The notes beneath the pieces were generated by a model. The model was given only the letters and a program-made list of their open reading frames with translations, searched no databases and was not told the DNA's origin. A stretch of 64,000 nucleotides of DNA from Ktedonospora formicarum. Lineage in GTDB: Bacteria; Chloroflexota; Ktedonobacteria; Ktedonobacterales; Ktedonobacteraceae. A program made the position numbers and the translations under genes. The stretch is from the NCBI RefSeq assembly GCF_016587355.1, contig NZ_BNJF01000002.1:868001-932000 (forward strand), read 5' to 3'. Numbering within the stretch: position 1 is the first letter of the stretch; each line of letters opens with the position of its first letter. This document shows, one piece after another, positions 52,921-61,758 of this stretch.

Positions 52921-55197
52921 ATGCCAGTGCAACAATCGCAATGGCAAGATCAGATGTTGGGGCGTTATCATCTGAAGCGCTTACTTGGCCTTGGTGGTAT
53001 GGGTGAGGTCTGGCTTGCTGATGACACGGACCTCCAGCGCGAGATCGCTGTTAAACTGCTCCCTCCAGTGTTGAATTCACAGCGAGATTATCTGCAAGCC
53101 TTCAATCGGGAGGCACGCCTGGTCGCATCCCTTGAGCATCCACATATTCTCTCTATACATGATTTCGGTGAGTTCGAGTTCGGTGATGATATTGTCACCT
53201 ACCTCATTATGCCATTCATTTCAGGTGGCTCGTTGCTTGACCTTATGAACAAGCAGCAACGAATGATGCCAGTCGAGAAGGCACTCCACTATATACGACA
53301 GGTCGCTGAAGCCATCGACTTTGCGCACAGTAAGCGCGTGCTGCATCGTGACGTTAAGCCTGCTAATATCCTGCTTCAGGATGACTGGGTATTTTTGTGT
53401 GACTTTGGAATCGCGACATTGCTCTCAACTCAGACCTTTCGTAGCCAGGCAAAGATGAGCGGTGGTACACCACTCTATATGTCCCCTGAGCAGTGCCAGG
53501 GGAGCGCGAGCGGGGCTAGCGATCTCTATAGCCTGGCTGTAGTAACGTATGAGTTGCTGACTGGTATTACTCCTTTCGAGGGTGGGGGGCCACTGGAAGT
53601 TATGCTCAAGCATATTCAAGAAGAGCCACCTTCGCCTCGCGAGTTCAACCAACGTCTCTCGCAAGAGTTAGCGGATGCGCTCTTGCAAGCCCTGGCGAAA
53701 GACCCTGGACAGCGACCCTCTTCATGTTTGGCTTTTGTACGCGAATTGGAGCGCATCCAGGCTTCTGAAACACTCATACCACATATCCAGGACGATCCAG
53801 CCTCTACGCTTATCAAAATTAGAAGTAGCGAACTGAACGATACACTGCAATCAGCGAGCACAATGGTGAGCAACACTGAAGCCAAAGATAAGATATCAGA
53901 GAGAGAGGCGACGAAAGCAGAGAAGTCGCAATCTCTCATCTCGCGCCGCTCTCTCTTGTTGGGAGGGGTCGCTGGGGTTGTGCTGCTTGCTGGCGGGGGC
54001 TACGCTCTCGCTAATGCGCTCTATCAGCCTCCTACGCATAGGGGGCCGCAGAGCTTCATGCCAGGAGTGCCACGTCTCAAGATGACAGCCCACTCAAATG
54101 ACGTCAGCAATGTCTGTTGGTCACCCGATAGCCGTCTTCTGGCAAGTGCTGGAAGGGATACACATGTTATGGTTTGGGATACCAATGCCGCTTTGATGAA
54201 TGCTTCGGGTAAGTTGCAGGTGTTGACGCATCCTTCCGTGCAATGGAAAATGCCCGGCGAGATCTTCCAGGGCGATCTCAATTGGTCACCCGATGGTCGT
54301 TTTTTGGTTACAGAGGCTCGTGCTGACTTTAATGCACGGTCTAGCGAGGGCATACTCTCAACTATCGATGTCTTCACGCCTAATTCTCAAATAACCAACA
54401 ATGTGGATCGCAATAGTAAATACAAAGACCTACATGTTTTCCTCACACCAGCTTGGTCGCCAGATGGCAAGTTGATCGCTGCTGCCGCCAGCAATAGCCT
54501 ATCTAGGGATTATGAAGGTGCTATTATCTTCTGGAATTCTCCTGGAACAGATAGTGAACGGGGAATTGTGAAGGTCTTTAACAGTACGATTAAACCAACT
54601 GATAATAACTATTATGGCCTTCAAATTGTGCGTTGGTCTCTGGATGGTTTGCGCATCTTAAGTTTGGACACCAAATATCACCTGTTGATCTGGGACGCTC
54701 AAACGGGCAAACAGAACATTTTTGTGCTCCCTGATCGCTCTGTAATTATAGCAAAACGACAAAAGTTATTGCTTGACATTTCTGACTCGCGTAGCCTGGA
54801 GATTATACCAACCAGGCCAGAGCAGGTGCTTGTAGATGATGTGGATCTCGCGATAGTCTATGACCTCACACAAAAAAAGGCGACGACATTGCTAGCGGTT
54901 GCTGAACCTGAGAAAGAGCCTATCAGCCTCAGTGCGTTGGCCTGGTCCTCAAATGGACGTTATGTTGCAGGCTGCCATCTCAACAGTAAGCTGATATACA
55001 TTTGGGATCTGGCCAATCCCTCTCCTCAGAAGACAGGAGAGGGATTCATATTGCCCACACTCTCCTTTGGTAAGACCAACGGACATAGCGATGTCATCAT
55101 TGATCTAGCTTGGTCTCCTGATGGTCGGTATCTTGCCTCGGCTTCCGCTGACTTTTCTGTTATCGTCTGGCAGGTAGATGCCAAACTAGAGAATTGA
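52921..55197 (+). CDS. Ser/Thr protein kinase - membrane helix - WD40 propeller (type B, copy 2)
   Basis: The 758-residue protein has a fully canonical kinase domain: LGLGGMGEV, K45, HRDVKPAN (142-149), DFG (161-163) and GTPLYMSPE. A charged linker leads to S-R-R-S-L-L-L (R342/R343) and a membrane helix at about 345-365. The propeller reads CWSPDSRLLASAGRD, WSPDGRFLV, WSPDGKLIAAA and WSPDGRYLASASAD. It begins four bases after the previous frame's stop and closes the operon. It differs from copy 1 in keeping the catalytic-loop Lys. Confidence 0.9.
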   Translation: MPVQQSQWQDQMLGRYHLKRLLGLGGMGEVWLADDTDLQREIAVKLLPPVLNSQRDYLQAFNREARLVASLEHPHILSIHDFGEFEFGDDIVTYLIMPFISGGSLLDLMNKQQRMMPVEKALHYIRQVAEAIDFAHSKRVLHRDVKPANILLQDDWVFLCDFGIATLLSTQTFRSQAKMSGGTPLYMSPEQCQGSASGASDLYSLAVVTYELLTGITPFEGGGPLEVMLKHIQEEPPSPREFNQRLSQELADALLQALAKDPGQRPSSCLAFVRELERIQASETLIPHIQDDPASTLIKIRSSELNDTLQSASTMVSNTEAKDKISEREATKAEKSQSLISRRSLLLGGVAGVVLLAGGGYALANALYQPPTHRGPQSFMPGVPRLKMTAHSNDVSNVCWSPDSRLLASAGRDTHVMVWDTNAALMNASGKLQVLTHPSVQWKMPGEIFQGDLNWSPDGRFLVTEARADFNARSSEGILSTIDVFTPNSQITNNVDRNSKYKDLHVFLTPAWSPDGKLIAAAASNSLSRDYEGAIIFWNSPGTDSERGIVKVFNSTIKPTDNNYYGLQIVRWSLDGLRILSLDTKYHLLIWDAQTGKQNIFVLPDRSVIIAKRQKLLLDISDSRSLEIIPTRPEQVLVDDVDLAIVYDLTQKKATTLLAVAEPEKEPISLSALAWSSNGRYVAGCHLNSKLIYIWDLANPSPQKTGEGFILPTLSFGKTNGHSDVIIDLAWSPDGRYLASASADFSVIVWQVDAKLEN

Positions 55198-55269
55198 TGT
55201 GTAACTGGAGGTTTCCCCCACATGACTGATGTTATCCCACTATGTCGTGTGAGGGGAATTGCAAAAGCT

Positions 55270-56442
55270 TTATCCCAGGTGCAGAACCTTAATAAGGTAG
55301 GCGCTCAATTCCGCTTCATATTTCTGGGGATCGGTATTCCAGGACTGAACGTGATTGGTATTCTCTACACGATAGTAGGTTACGATATTGGCATGTGTTT
55401 TGGCGAAAGTATCACTGACCGAAATGGGTGTAGAAGTATCGCTAGTGCCGTGGAAGAGCAGAATAGGTGTCTCTCCTTGAGGCTGATTGAGCTGATTAAG
55501 ATGGTCGAAATTGATCCCGGTGCGTAGTGTCGCGATGAACTCGGCTGTGCTGGCAACTATACTAGGCAGGCTGCGGTTGTTAGCCTGGAATGTTAGCGTA
55601 GTGCGCCAATCGAGGACGGGAGCATCGAGGATGAGAGCTTGCACATTGCTCGCGTAACTAGAGTGATGCTGGAACATTTCTATAATCGAGCCACCCATAG
55701 ACCAGCCATAGAGGACGAGGTGACGTGCTCCATGACTGAGAGCATACTTAACACCCGCTTCAAGATCCTGCCATTCGCTATCACCTAGATGATAAGATCC
55801 ATCTGGGCTGGCTGGTGCGTCTGTGTCATTGCGGTATGAGATGCTGAGCACGGGGAATCCCAGTTTCACAAGTGGTGGAAAGAAGCGGAGTCCCGAATTG
55901 GCGGCATCACCCCTGCCGTGTACCATAATTACCCAGGTGTCCAACTTACCAGGAACATATATTGCTGGCATTGACCCCAGTGGAGCGGGTACCTGGACTG
56001 TGCTTGTTTCTAAATTGAGCTTGTCTTTGAGTTTACCAAGGTAAATCTCGCGATTCCAAGCGACCATCGTATGCTCAGTTAGAGGCGCGGTCGTTTCAAT
56101 TAACTCGCGTGTTACCGTATCTTGCGTCTCAGATGTTATCCCACCAACTATCGCCTGTCCATTGGGCCAGGTGAGACCAAATGTCCCAGGTTGTTCTGTA
56201 TCAAGGTTATGGGGGAGTGTTATTGTGTGTGTACTTACATTGGTTGCCTCCAATGTAAAACTTGTTTGATGAGTTGGCTCTAAAAGTACATTGGAGAAGT
56301 AAAAACCAATACCACCATCAGCAATCACACATAGGAGAATTAGCGAGAGCAGGGTCAATAAAATACCTTGAGGGCTAAAGACGCGGCTTTTCTTTGGTGT
56401 ATTTGTCTTGGCGTATGGGGTGCTGCTGGTGAGTATGTTCAT
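55270..56442 (-). CDS. Membrane-anchored alpha/beta hydrolase
   Basis: The 390-residue protein has an N-terminal membrane helix (about 27-53), then an extracytoplasmic beta-rich segment and an alpha/beta hydrolase domain. It shows VMVHGRGDAANSGLRFFP, the nucleophile elbow GWSMGGS, the acid in FHGTSDTSTP and the His in NTNHVQSW. The triad is complete, unlike the frameshifted hydrolase at 36 kb. It is likely a serine esterase or prolyl oligopeptidase-type enzyme facing outside. It converges on the kinase operon, with only 72 bp between. Confidence 0.8.
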   Translation of the reverse strand: MNILTSSTPYAKTNTPKKSRVFSPQGILLTLLSLILLCVIADGGIGFYFSNVLLEPTHQTSFTLEATNVSTHTITLPHNLDTEQPGTFGLTWPNGQAIVGGITSETQDTVTRELIETTAPLTEHTMVAWNREIYLGKLKDKLNLETSTVQVPAPLGSMPAIYVPGKLDTWVIMVHGRGDAANSGLRFFPPLVKLGFPVLSISYRNDTDAPASPDGSYHLGDSEWQDLEAGVKYALSHGARHLVLYGWSMGGSIIEMFQHHSSYASNVQALILDAPVLDWRTTLTFQANNRSLPSIVASTAEFIATLRTGINFDHLNQLNQPQGETPILLFHGTSDTSTPISVSDTFAKTHANIVTYYRVENTNHVQSWNTDPQKYEAELSAYLIKVLHLG

Positions 56443-56875
56443 GAATATGTTCCTGTGCCTTTGCTAAAAACCTCAATGTTAAGAGGATTTGGCTACCATT
56501 ACCGCAAGTATATAGGATTTCATGAATATTGTAAATTTTGCCTTTTATGCAATAACATCAGCCTTGTAAGGAAGCTCTCGCTCTGGTGGAGTACAAAGAA
56601 TAAAAATTATCTAGTGAGTAGAGGCAATCCACCCAGGAAGAATAAACGATCTTCGTCTGAGTGCTGTTTGAATATCCCTGGCTAGCCCGATTACGTGCCT
56701 GCCTTGTGTATCGAAAACTTTTAATATAATATAAGCGGAGCAGCAGGTGAATAGAACTTTCACACATGCCGGGAGTATGGTCTTATGTGAAAACCAACGC
56801 GTTGCTGTGCCCCCGCATGGGGGTCGCGGCTAGCGCAGGAGTGCTCAGGCTTTCTAATGCGGAGTATGCCGAAAA
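56443..56875. other. Intergenic region upstream of murF
   Basis: No gene is supported in this 433-bp gap. A small hairpin CCCCC-GCAT-GGGGG lies at 56810-56823, about 50 bases before murF, and may be part of its leader. Confidence 0.35.
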
Positions 56876-58306
56876 ATGTTTGAATTACAAGATATCATTT
56901 CTGGAAACCAGGAGAGCCTTACCATCCATGGCTCTATACCAGGTACACGCGATCTGGTTTTCCAGAGTGCGCAGCATGATAGCAGACAATGTGGACCAAA
57001 TGACCTCTTCGTTGCAATCGCAGGGGCGCGTGTAGATGGACACCGTTTTATTCCTGATCTGGCGGGTGCCGGAGTTGCGGCAGCCCTCTGTACCGTACCT
57101 TCCGATGATGTTCCCGAAAAATTTCTCCAATTGGTTGTGCCAGATGTCGTGAAGGCTTTGCAAGCCACAGCGCGCGCGCGCGTACAGCGGCAGCGAGAAA
57201 CCATCAAGATTGGGATTACAGGCAGTAGTGGTAAAACTACTACCAAGGAGGCTATTGCCGCCGTGCTAGGGAGTGTTGCGCCAACGCTCAAGACCTACGC
57301 TTCCTATAACAACGAGTTGGGTTATCCACTGACACTTCTGCGTCTAGAAGACGAGCACCGATACGCTGTGCTTGAGATGGGCGCTGAATGGGTTGGCGAA
57401 CTACGTGGGCTCTGCGAGACCATAGCTAGTCCCGACTGGTCCGTGATTACAACGGTGGGGGCTGCGCACCTCAAGCACTTCGGTTCTGTGGAGAATGTTG
57501 CTATCGCTAAGAGCGAACTTGTTCAGGTTCTATCACCTGAAGGCATTGCTATCCTCAACTATGACGATCCCGTAGTCAGAGCCATGAATGAGAAGACTCG
57601 TGCTCGCGTGATTTACTATGGGCGTGGAGAGGGCGCGACAGTACGTGCTTGCGATATCGAAGAGCGTGGCCTTTTCGGCTCCAAATTTACCCTGCGTGTA
57701 GAAGGACAGGAGATGCAAGTAGACCTCCGCCTCCCAGGTTCGCATGGAATTACTACCGCTCTCGCAGCGGCGGCGGCTGGTTATGCGGCGAATATCCCGC
57801 TCACTAAGATATGCGAGACGTTAGAGAACCTTGGGCCTGTACTGCATCGTGGCGAGGTCAAAACTGGTGCTGGTCCTAATGGGAGCATTTTGATCGATGA
57901 TACCTATAATTCCATTCGCCAATCGATCATTGCCATGACACAGACATTGAAGGCAACACCAATAGCTCCACAGGGAAGACGCTGGGCTGTGCTGGGCGAA
58001 CTGCTTGAGCAGGGCGAGCATACCATGTACGAACATGTCGAGTCTGGCCGAGGGTTGGCTGGAAATGTAGACCACCTGGTCGTGCTGGGTGACTTCGCGC
58101 GCTACTTTGTGGAGGGGGCTATCCAGGGAGGGATGCCAGCAGAACAAATCCATCTTTTCTCGGTGGATCCCGCGAATAGTATTGAGGTGGAAGAGGGGAA
58201 GCGTCAGATTGCGCAATTCCTCAAGGAGCATGTGCGCCCTGAGGATCTCATACTGGTCAAGGGCTCGCGTGGTGTGCGTATGGAAACCTTGTTATCACTG
58301 TTCTAA
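56876..58306 (+). CDS. murF: UDP-N-acetylmuramoyl-tripeptide--D-alanyl-D-alanine ligase
   Basis: The 476-residue protein is of usual MurF length. It has the N-terminal substrate domain (GPNDLFVAIAGARVDGHRFI), the ATP loop GITGSSGKTTTKEAI (about 113-127), LEMGAEWVGEL, the HGITTALAAAAAGYA segment and a C-terminal DDTYNSIRQSIIAM that contains the family's DDxYN motif. It adds the D-Ala-D-Ala dipeptide to the muramoyl tripeptide in the cytosol. The D-Ala-D-Ala-forming ligase gene follows after 37 bp, so the two successive steps form an operon. Confidence 0.93.
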   Translation: MFELQDIISGNQESLTIHGSIPGTRDLVFQSAQHDSRQCGPNDLFVAIAGARVDGHRFIPDLAGAGVAAALCTVPSDDVPEKFLQLVVPDVVKALQATARARVQRQRETIKIGITGSSGKTTTKEAIAAVLGSVAPTLKTYASYNNELGYPLTLLRLEDEHRYAVLEMGAEWVGELRGLCETIASPDWSVITTVGAAHLKHFGSVENVAIAKSELVQVLSPEGIAILNYDDPVVRAMNEKTRARVIYYGRGEGATVRACDIEERGLFGSKFTLRVEGQEMQVDLRLPGSHGITTALAAAAAGYAANIPLTKICETLENLGPVLHRGEVKTGAGPNGSILIDDTYNSIRQSIIAMTQTLKATPIAPQGRRWAVLGELLEQGEHTMYEHVESGRGLAGNVDHLVVLGDFARYFVEGAIQGGMPAEQIHLFSVDPANSIEVEEGKRQIAQFLKEHVRPEDLILVKGSRGVRMETLLSLF

Positions 58307-58343
58307 AACTGGCCTATCTAAAGAAATAAAGAGGGATATAGTA

Positions 58344-59459
58344 ATGGTACAAAAGAAGCGTGTAGGCGTCGTTTTCGGTGGACGCTCATGTGAGCACGAA
58401 GTCTCACTGGCCTCTGCGGCGTCCGTCGTACAGAATTTAGATGCGCAGAAATATGACATCATTCCGATAGCCATCACCCAGGAAGGAACGTGGCGTTGGG
58501 GCGTGACACCAAGCCAACTGCTCAATGCCAGTGACCCCGCCATCGCGGCTGAGATTACAGCCGCGCCCGCTGTTACTCTGGTTATTGATGGACACAGCAA
58601 GCGCTTTATTAGCACCAATGATGCTAGCCCTCTGCCGGGCAATGGCGAACTAGATGTTCTCTTCCCAGTGCTGCATGGACCATACGGTGAGGATGGCACT
58701 ATTCAGGGCCTCTTTGAGATGGCGAATATCCCCTACGTTGGGTGTACTGTACTTGGCTCGGCGACTGGCATGGATAAGGAGATCATGAAGGAACTTTTCC
58801 AGTCCGCTGGCTTGCCTGTGGTTAAAACCCTGAACTACAAGTTGTATGAGTGGGAGCGGGCTCCTGAGCGAATTCTCGATCTGATTGAACAGCAGCTTAC
58901 CTATCCTTGTTTTGTCAAACCAGCCAATCTCGGTTCAAGTGTTGGCGTTGGTAAGGCTCTCAACCGCGAGCAGCTTACCAAAGTTATTAACGAAGCCTTT
59001 ACTTATGATCGTAAAGTAAGTGTCGAGCAAGGTATTGATTGCCGTGAGTTCTCATGTGCGGTTTTGGGTAATGATGAGTTGAGCGCCTCGGTTGTTGGCG
59101 AAATCCTCACTGGTGGTGAGTTCAGTGATTACGAAGATAAGTATGTCAACCATACCATCAGGTTTGTTATCCCCGCGCAGATTCCCGAGGATACCGCACA
59201 GATGTTGCGCGGTATGGCCTTAAGGGCATACCAGGCATTTGACCTCAAAGGTCTGACTCGTGTAGACTTCTTCCAGGACAAGGCTGACGGCCAGTTCTAC
59301 ATTAACGAAGTAAATACGCTACCTGGCTTTACCGATCAGAGCCTCTACCCCAAGCTATGGGCCGCCAGTGGTTTGGCGTACCCCCAGTTGCTTGACCAGC
59401 TCATTGAATTGGCCTTTCAACAATATGAGGTGCGTCAGAAGTTGCGCTCTTATCGTTAA
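58344..59459 (+). CDS. ddl: D-alanine--D-alanine ligase
   Basis: The protein has 371 residues. GAGGG at 58331-58335 supports ATG 58344. It has the ATP-grasp ligase features RVGVVFGGRSCEHEVSLASA, VLHGPYGEDGTIQGLFEMANIPYVGC, FVKPANLGSSVGVGKA and INEVNTLPGFTDQSLYPKLW. It makes the D-Ala-D-Ala dipeptide used by MurF, encoded immediately upstream. The loop between EHEVSL and VLHGPYGEDG is long, as in the Ddl A/B group. The sequence gives no sign of the D-Lac or D-Ser variants. Confidence 0.93.
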   Translation: MVQKKRVGVVFGGRSCEHEVSLASAASVVQNLDAQKYDIIPIAITQEGTWRWGVTPSQLLNASDPAIAAEITAAPAVTLVIDGHSKRFISTNDASPLPGNGELDVLFPVLHGPYGEDGTIQGLFEMANIPYVGCTVLGSATGMDKEIMKELFQSAGLPVVKTLNYKLYEWERAPERILDLIEQQLTYPCFVKPANLGSSVGVGKALNREQLTKVINEAFTYDRKVSVEQGIDCREFSCAVLGNDELSASVVGEILTGGEFSDYEDKYVNHTIRFVIPAQIPEDTAQMLRGMALRAYQAFDLKGLTRVDFFQDKADGQFYINEVNTLPGFTDQSLYPKLWAASGLAYPQLLDQLIELAFQQYEVRQKLRSYR

Positions 59460-59566
59460 ACTCTCTAATGGAAACCATCCCTAAGTGGAATTTAGAGCCA
59501 CTATTATGGCTAATGTATTCAGGTTTTCGAGAGCCTAAAGCCTGGCTTGGAAGGAAAAGATAGAGA

Positions 59567-60142
59567 ATGAGTAACACCGTAGCAGAGATGCAAAATCCTT
59601 TTATCGTTGGTCCCCGCCTCTACCTGCGTCCATTAGAGCCCGCGCAGGACTATCATCATGTCGCACTTTGGCACAATGGTGAGGAAATGCGCAGTTATTT
59701 CAATGTGTATCCTACTAGCGATACCCGCTCAAAAGAGCGCCTGGATCAGATGTACCGTAGTTTTAGCCATATCCTGATGGGGGTGGCGCTGAAGGAAGAC
59801 AATACGCTTATTGGTCTTGTGGGCTTGAAAGATATTAACACTCTTAACCAGACTGCGGAGTTCTATATCAAGATTGATCCGTCCGCGCAAGGTAAGGGAT
59901 ATGGTACCGAAGCGACCAAACTTATGATCCAGTATGGGTTCATGGAACTCAATCTCAATCGTATCCAGACGCAGGATATGGAGGAGAACATTGGTGGCTG
60001 GCGCGCGGATGAGAAAGCTGGTTTCCGCCTGGAAGGAACGCTTCGCGAGGCAATCCTACGCTTTGGCAAGTATCACAATGTTCGTGTCTACAGTATTTTG
60101 CGTGATGAGTTTATTGAGCTTCAAGCGAATCAAAGCAAATAG
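59567..60142 (+). CDS. GNAT-family N-acetyltransferase
   Basis: The 191-residue protein has the acetyl-CoA loop PSAQGKGYGTEATKLMIQYGF followed by LNRIQTQDMEENIGG and EKAGFRLEGTLREAI, the pattern of RimJ/RimL-type protein N-acetyltransferases (acetyltransferase_3). AAGGAAAAG lies upstream of the ATG. The acceptor is unknown. It stands 107 bp downstream of ddl and may be cotranscribed. Confidence 0.8.
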   Translation: MSNTVAEMQNPFIVGPRLYLRPLEPAQDYHHVALWHNGEEMRSYFNVYPTSDTRSKERLDQMYRSFSHILMGVALKEDNTLIGLVGLKDINTLNQTAEFYIKIDPSAQGKGYGTEATKLMIQYGFMELNLNRIQTQDMEENIGGWRADEKAGFRLEGTLREAILRFGKYHNVRVYSILRDEFIELQANQSK

Positions 60143-60298
60143 TAAATCCTATTGTTGAGTAAGCATTTCGCTATCAGGCATCAAAGCAGACTCGATATGC
60201 CAGCGTGATTTCGTTACAGCGGGGCTTCGTGAGGAGCGTTGCCCTGCTCCCAAACGCACTGGCATTCATCCTTCTGCATAGATTGAAGAGGGTATATC

Positions 60299-61237
60299 TT
60301 GTTTCCAGATCAGTATTATCAACATGTCATTCGCACACCTTTTGTGCGTTATCAGGGACCCCTTGCTCCTGGGAGCGAGCTTTGGCTGAAAGACGAGACG
60401 AAGCAGGTTGGGAAGTCTTTTAAGTTTCGTGGTACCTATCATCGCCTGCTCGAAGAAGCTCCAGGTACCACTGTGGTCACAGCCTCTACTGGTAACCATG
60501 GTATGGGGGTTTCGCTCGCGGCACAGATGCTTAACCTGAAAGTTCAGGTCTTTGTTCCGGCACATATTTCGACTGTCAAGGCTCAAATGCTCACTGAACT
60601 GGGAGCGAAGGTCGTGAAAGTTGAAGGTGGTTATGATGAGTGCGTTCAAGAAGCGCTACGTGTTGAGCGAGAGACCGGAGCGCCCTATATTTCTAGTCTC
60701 GACGATCCCTCTGTCGTGCATGGGCATTCAAGCCTCTTCCGCGAAATTCGTGAGCAGACTGAAGAGCCTCTCGACGCGCTGTATCTTCCAGTTGGTGGCG
60801 GTGGGCTACTCGCTGGATGTCTAGAGGCATACGAGAACTCAGGACAACATATTATAGGCGTTGAACTGGAGTGTGTACCTTCGATGAAGATCGCGCTAGC
60901 CAGCAATGAGCGCGTATTGCTACCTCCGGCTAAGAGCATGGCTGAAGGTATGCTAGTACGCCAGGCTGGTGTTCTGCCTCTCAAGCGTGCTCGAGCCTAT
61001 CCAAGCTTTGATGTTGAGCTTATCTCCGAAGAAGAGATTCGTCATACTCTGCATCTGCTCTGGAAACACAATGGAATTCGTGCGGAGGGTGCGGGCGGTT
61101 CCGCCGTTGGGGCGGCCCTGCGCTATCTAGAGACACACGCCAATCAGCGTGCCGCCGCTGTGATTACTGGCGGTAACATAGATGAAGATACCTTCCAGTC
61201 TGCGATTAGCGGTTATATGGCAGCAGAGGCCCATTAG
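60299..61237 (+). CDS. PLP-dependent threonine/serine dehydratase-like enzyme
   Basis: The protein has 312 residues from TTG 60299, chosen because AAGAGGG lies six bases upstream. It belongs to PLP fold type II: the Schiff-base lysine is in KQVGKSFKFRGTYH, the substrate loop is TASTGNHGMGVSLAAQ, and the phosphate-binding glycine loop is LPVGGGGLLAG. There is no ACT regulatory domain, so it resembles catabolic threonine dehydratase or serine racemase-type enzymes. It would deaminate Thr or Ser in the cytosol. It converges on the small RNA/peptide unit. Confidence 0.85.
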   Translation: MFPDQYYQHVIRTPFVRYQGPLAPGSELWLKDETKQVGKSFKFRGTYHRLLEEAPGTTVVTASTGNHGMGVSLAAQMLNLKVQVFVPAHISTVKAQMLTELGAKVVKVEGGYDECVQEALRVERETGAPYISSLDDPSVVHGHSSLFREIREQTEEPLDALYLPVGGGGLLAGCLEAYENSGQHIIGVELECVPSMKIALASNERVLLPPAKSMAEGMLVRQAGVLPLKRARAYPSFDVELISEEEIRHTLHLLWKHNGIRAEGAGGSAVGAALRYLETHANQRAAAVITGGNIDEDTFQSAISGYMAAEAH

Positions 61238-61324
61238 TAGGTGCCGTTCCCTGGACAAAAGTGCGAAAGAGGGGAAGGCGGAAGGGGTTGCCCCTCCACC
61301 TTCCCTTCTCGTGTTTAAAGGCAT

Positions 61325-61373
61325 AAAAAAACAGAGCACCAGGAATATCAATTCTTCAATCCTAATGCTCTGT
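61325..61373 (-). terminator. Rho-independent terminator of the small transcript
   Basis: On the minus strand ACAGAGCA pairs with TGCTCTGT, and a run of six or more T follows. A partial inner stem (AGGAAT/ATCCT) extends it. Confidence 0.85.
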
Positions 61374-61428
61374 AAAATACTGCACAAACAGGTAACACAC
61401 CTGCCCGGAGTATACCCCGTCAGAAAGT

Positions 61429-61491
61429 CTAGCGAACTAGACCTCCCTGGAAGGTGTGGAAGCTGCTTGCGCAGCATGTAGGTTCATACAT
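61429..61491 (-). CDS. Possible 20-residue peptide (MYEPTCCASS...)
   Basis: ATG 61491 is preceded by AAAGGAGG at a spacing of about ten bases, the best Shine-Dalgarno in this part of the window. It opens a 20-codon frame with adjacent cysteines and an FHTFQGG segment. The stop codon lies inside the UUCG hairpin. A second ATG at 61487 opens another 16-codon frame. A frame from 61477 reads on through the terminator and is therefore unlikely. The peptide could be a leader, a toxin-like or other small protein, or a chance frame in a structured RNA. Confidence 0.35.
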   Translation of the reverse strand: MYEPTCCASSFHTFQGGLVR

Positions 61492-61519
61492 ATTCACACC
61501 ACCTCCTTTCGTTGTTGAT

Positions 61520-61548
61520 ACTATAACATGCCTTGCTAGAGATGTCAA
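61520..61548 (-). promoter_or_regulatory. Consensus sigma-70 promoter for the small transcript
   Basis: On the minus strand TTGACA (61543-61548) and TATAGT (61520-61525) are separated by exactly 17 bases. This is the clearest promoter seen in the window. Confidence 0.75.
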
Positions 61549-61758
61549 GTTAACGATCAGGCAGTTTTATTGATCCGTAAAGTCATTTGTGCCGCCAAGC
61601 CTTTGCTCTTTTAATTTTGCGCAGTTAATTATGGGATAATCTTTGCAAATTAGTGTATTAATGGCAATGGGCATGTAATCAGGAATGACATTAACCGTAT
61701 TCTATGAGATACTGACAGTAACGAGATGTGTCACTAACAGCTTTTGGGAGTAATCAAT

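Larger units (their letters stand above)
61325..61513 (-). ncRNA. Structured small transcript (about 190 nt), possibly also coding
   Basis: A consensus promoter and a classical terminator bound a unit of about 190 bases on the minus strand that belongs to no neighbouring gene. Its sequence can form a GCTGC-GCAA-GCAGC hairpin closed by a GNRA tetraloop, enclosed by a GGTGTG/CACACC stem. A GTCTAG-TTCG-CTAGAC hairpin with a UUCG tetraloop and a CAGGT/ACCTG hairpin follow. I do not recognise a known RNA family (it is not SRP RNA, tmRNA or a T-box by motif). It may act as an sRNA, or be the mRNA of the 20-residue peptide inside it. Confidence 0.5.

Noticed and set aside
61127..61477. 116-codon minus-strand frame
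   Set aside because: It reads through the clear terminator at 61325-61373 and overlaps the dehydratase gene on the other strand.
61238..61743. T-box, SRP RNA or tmRNA
   Set aside because: Their signature sequences were not found in the small structured transcript.
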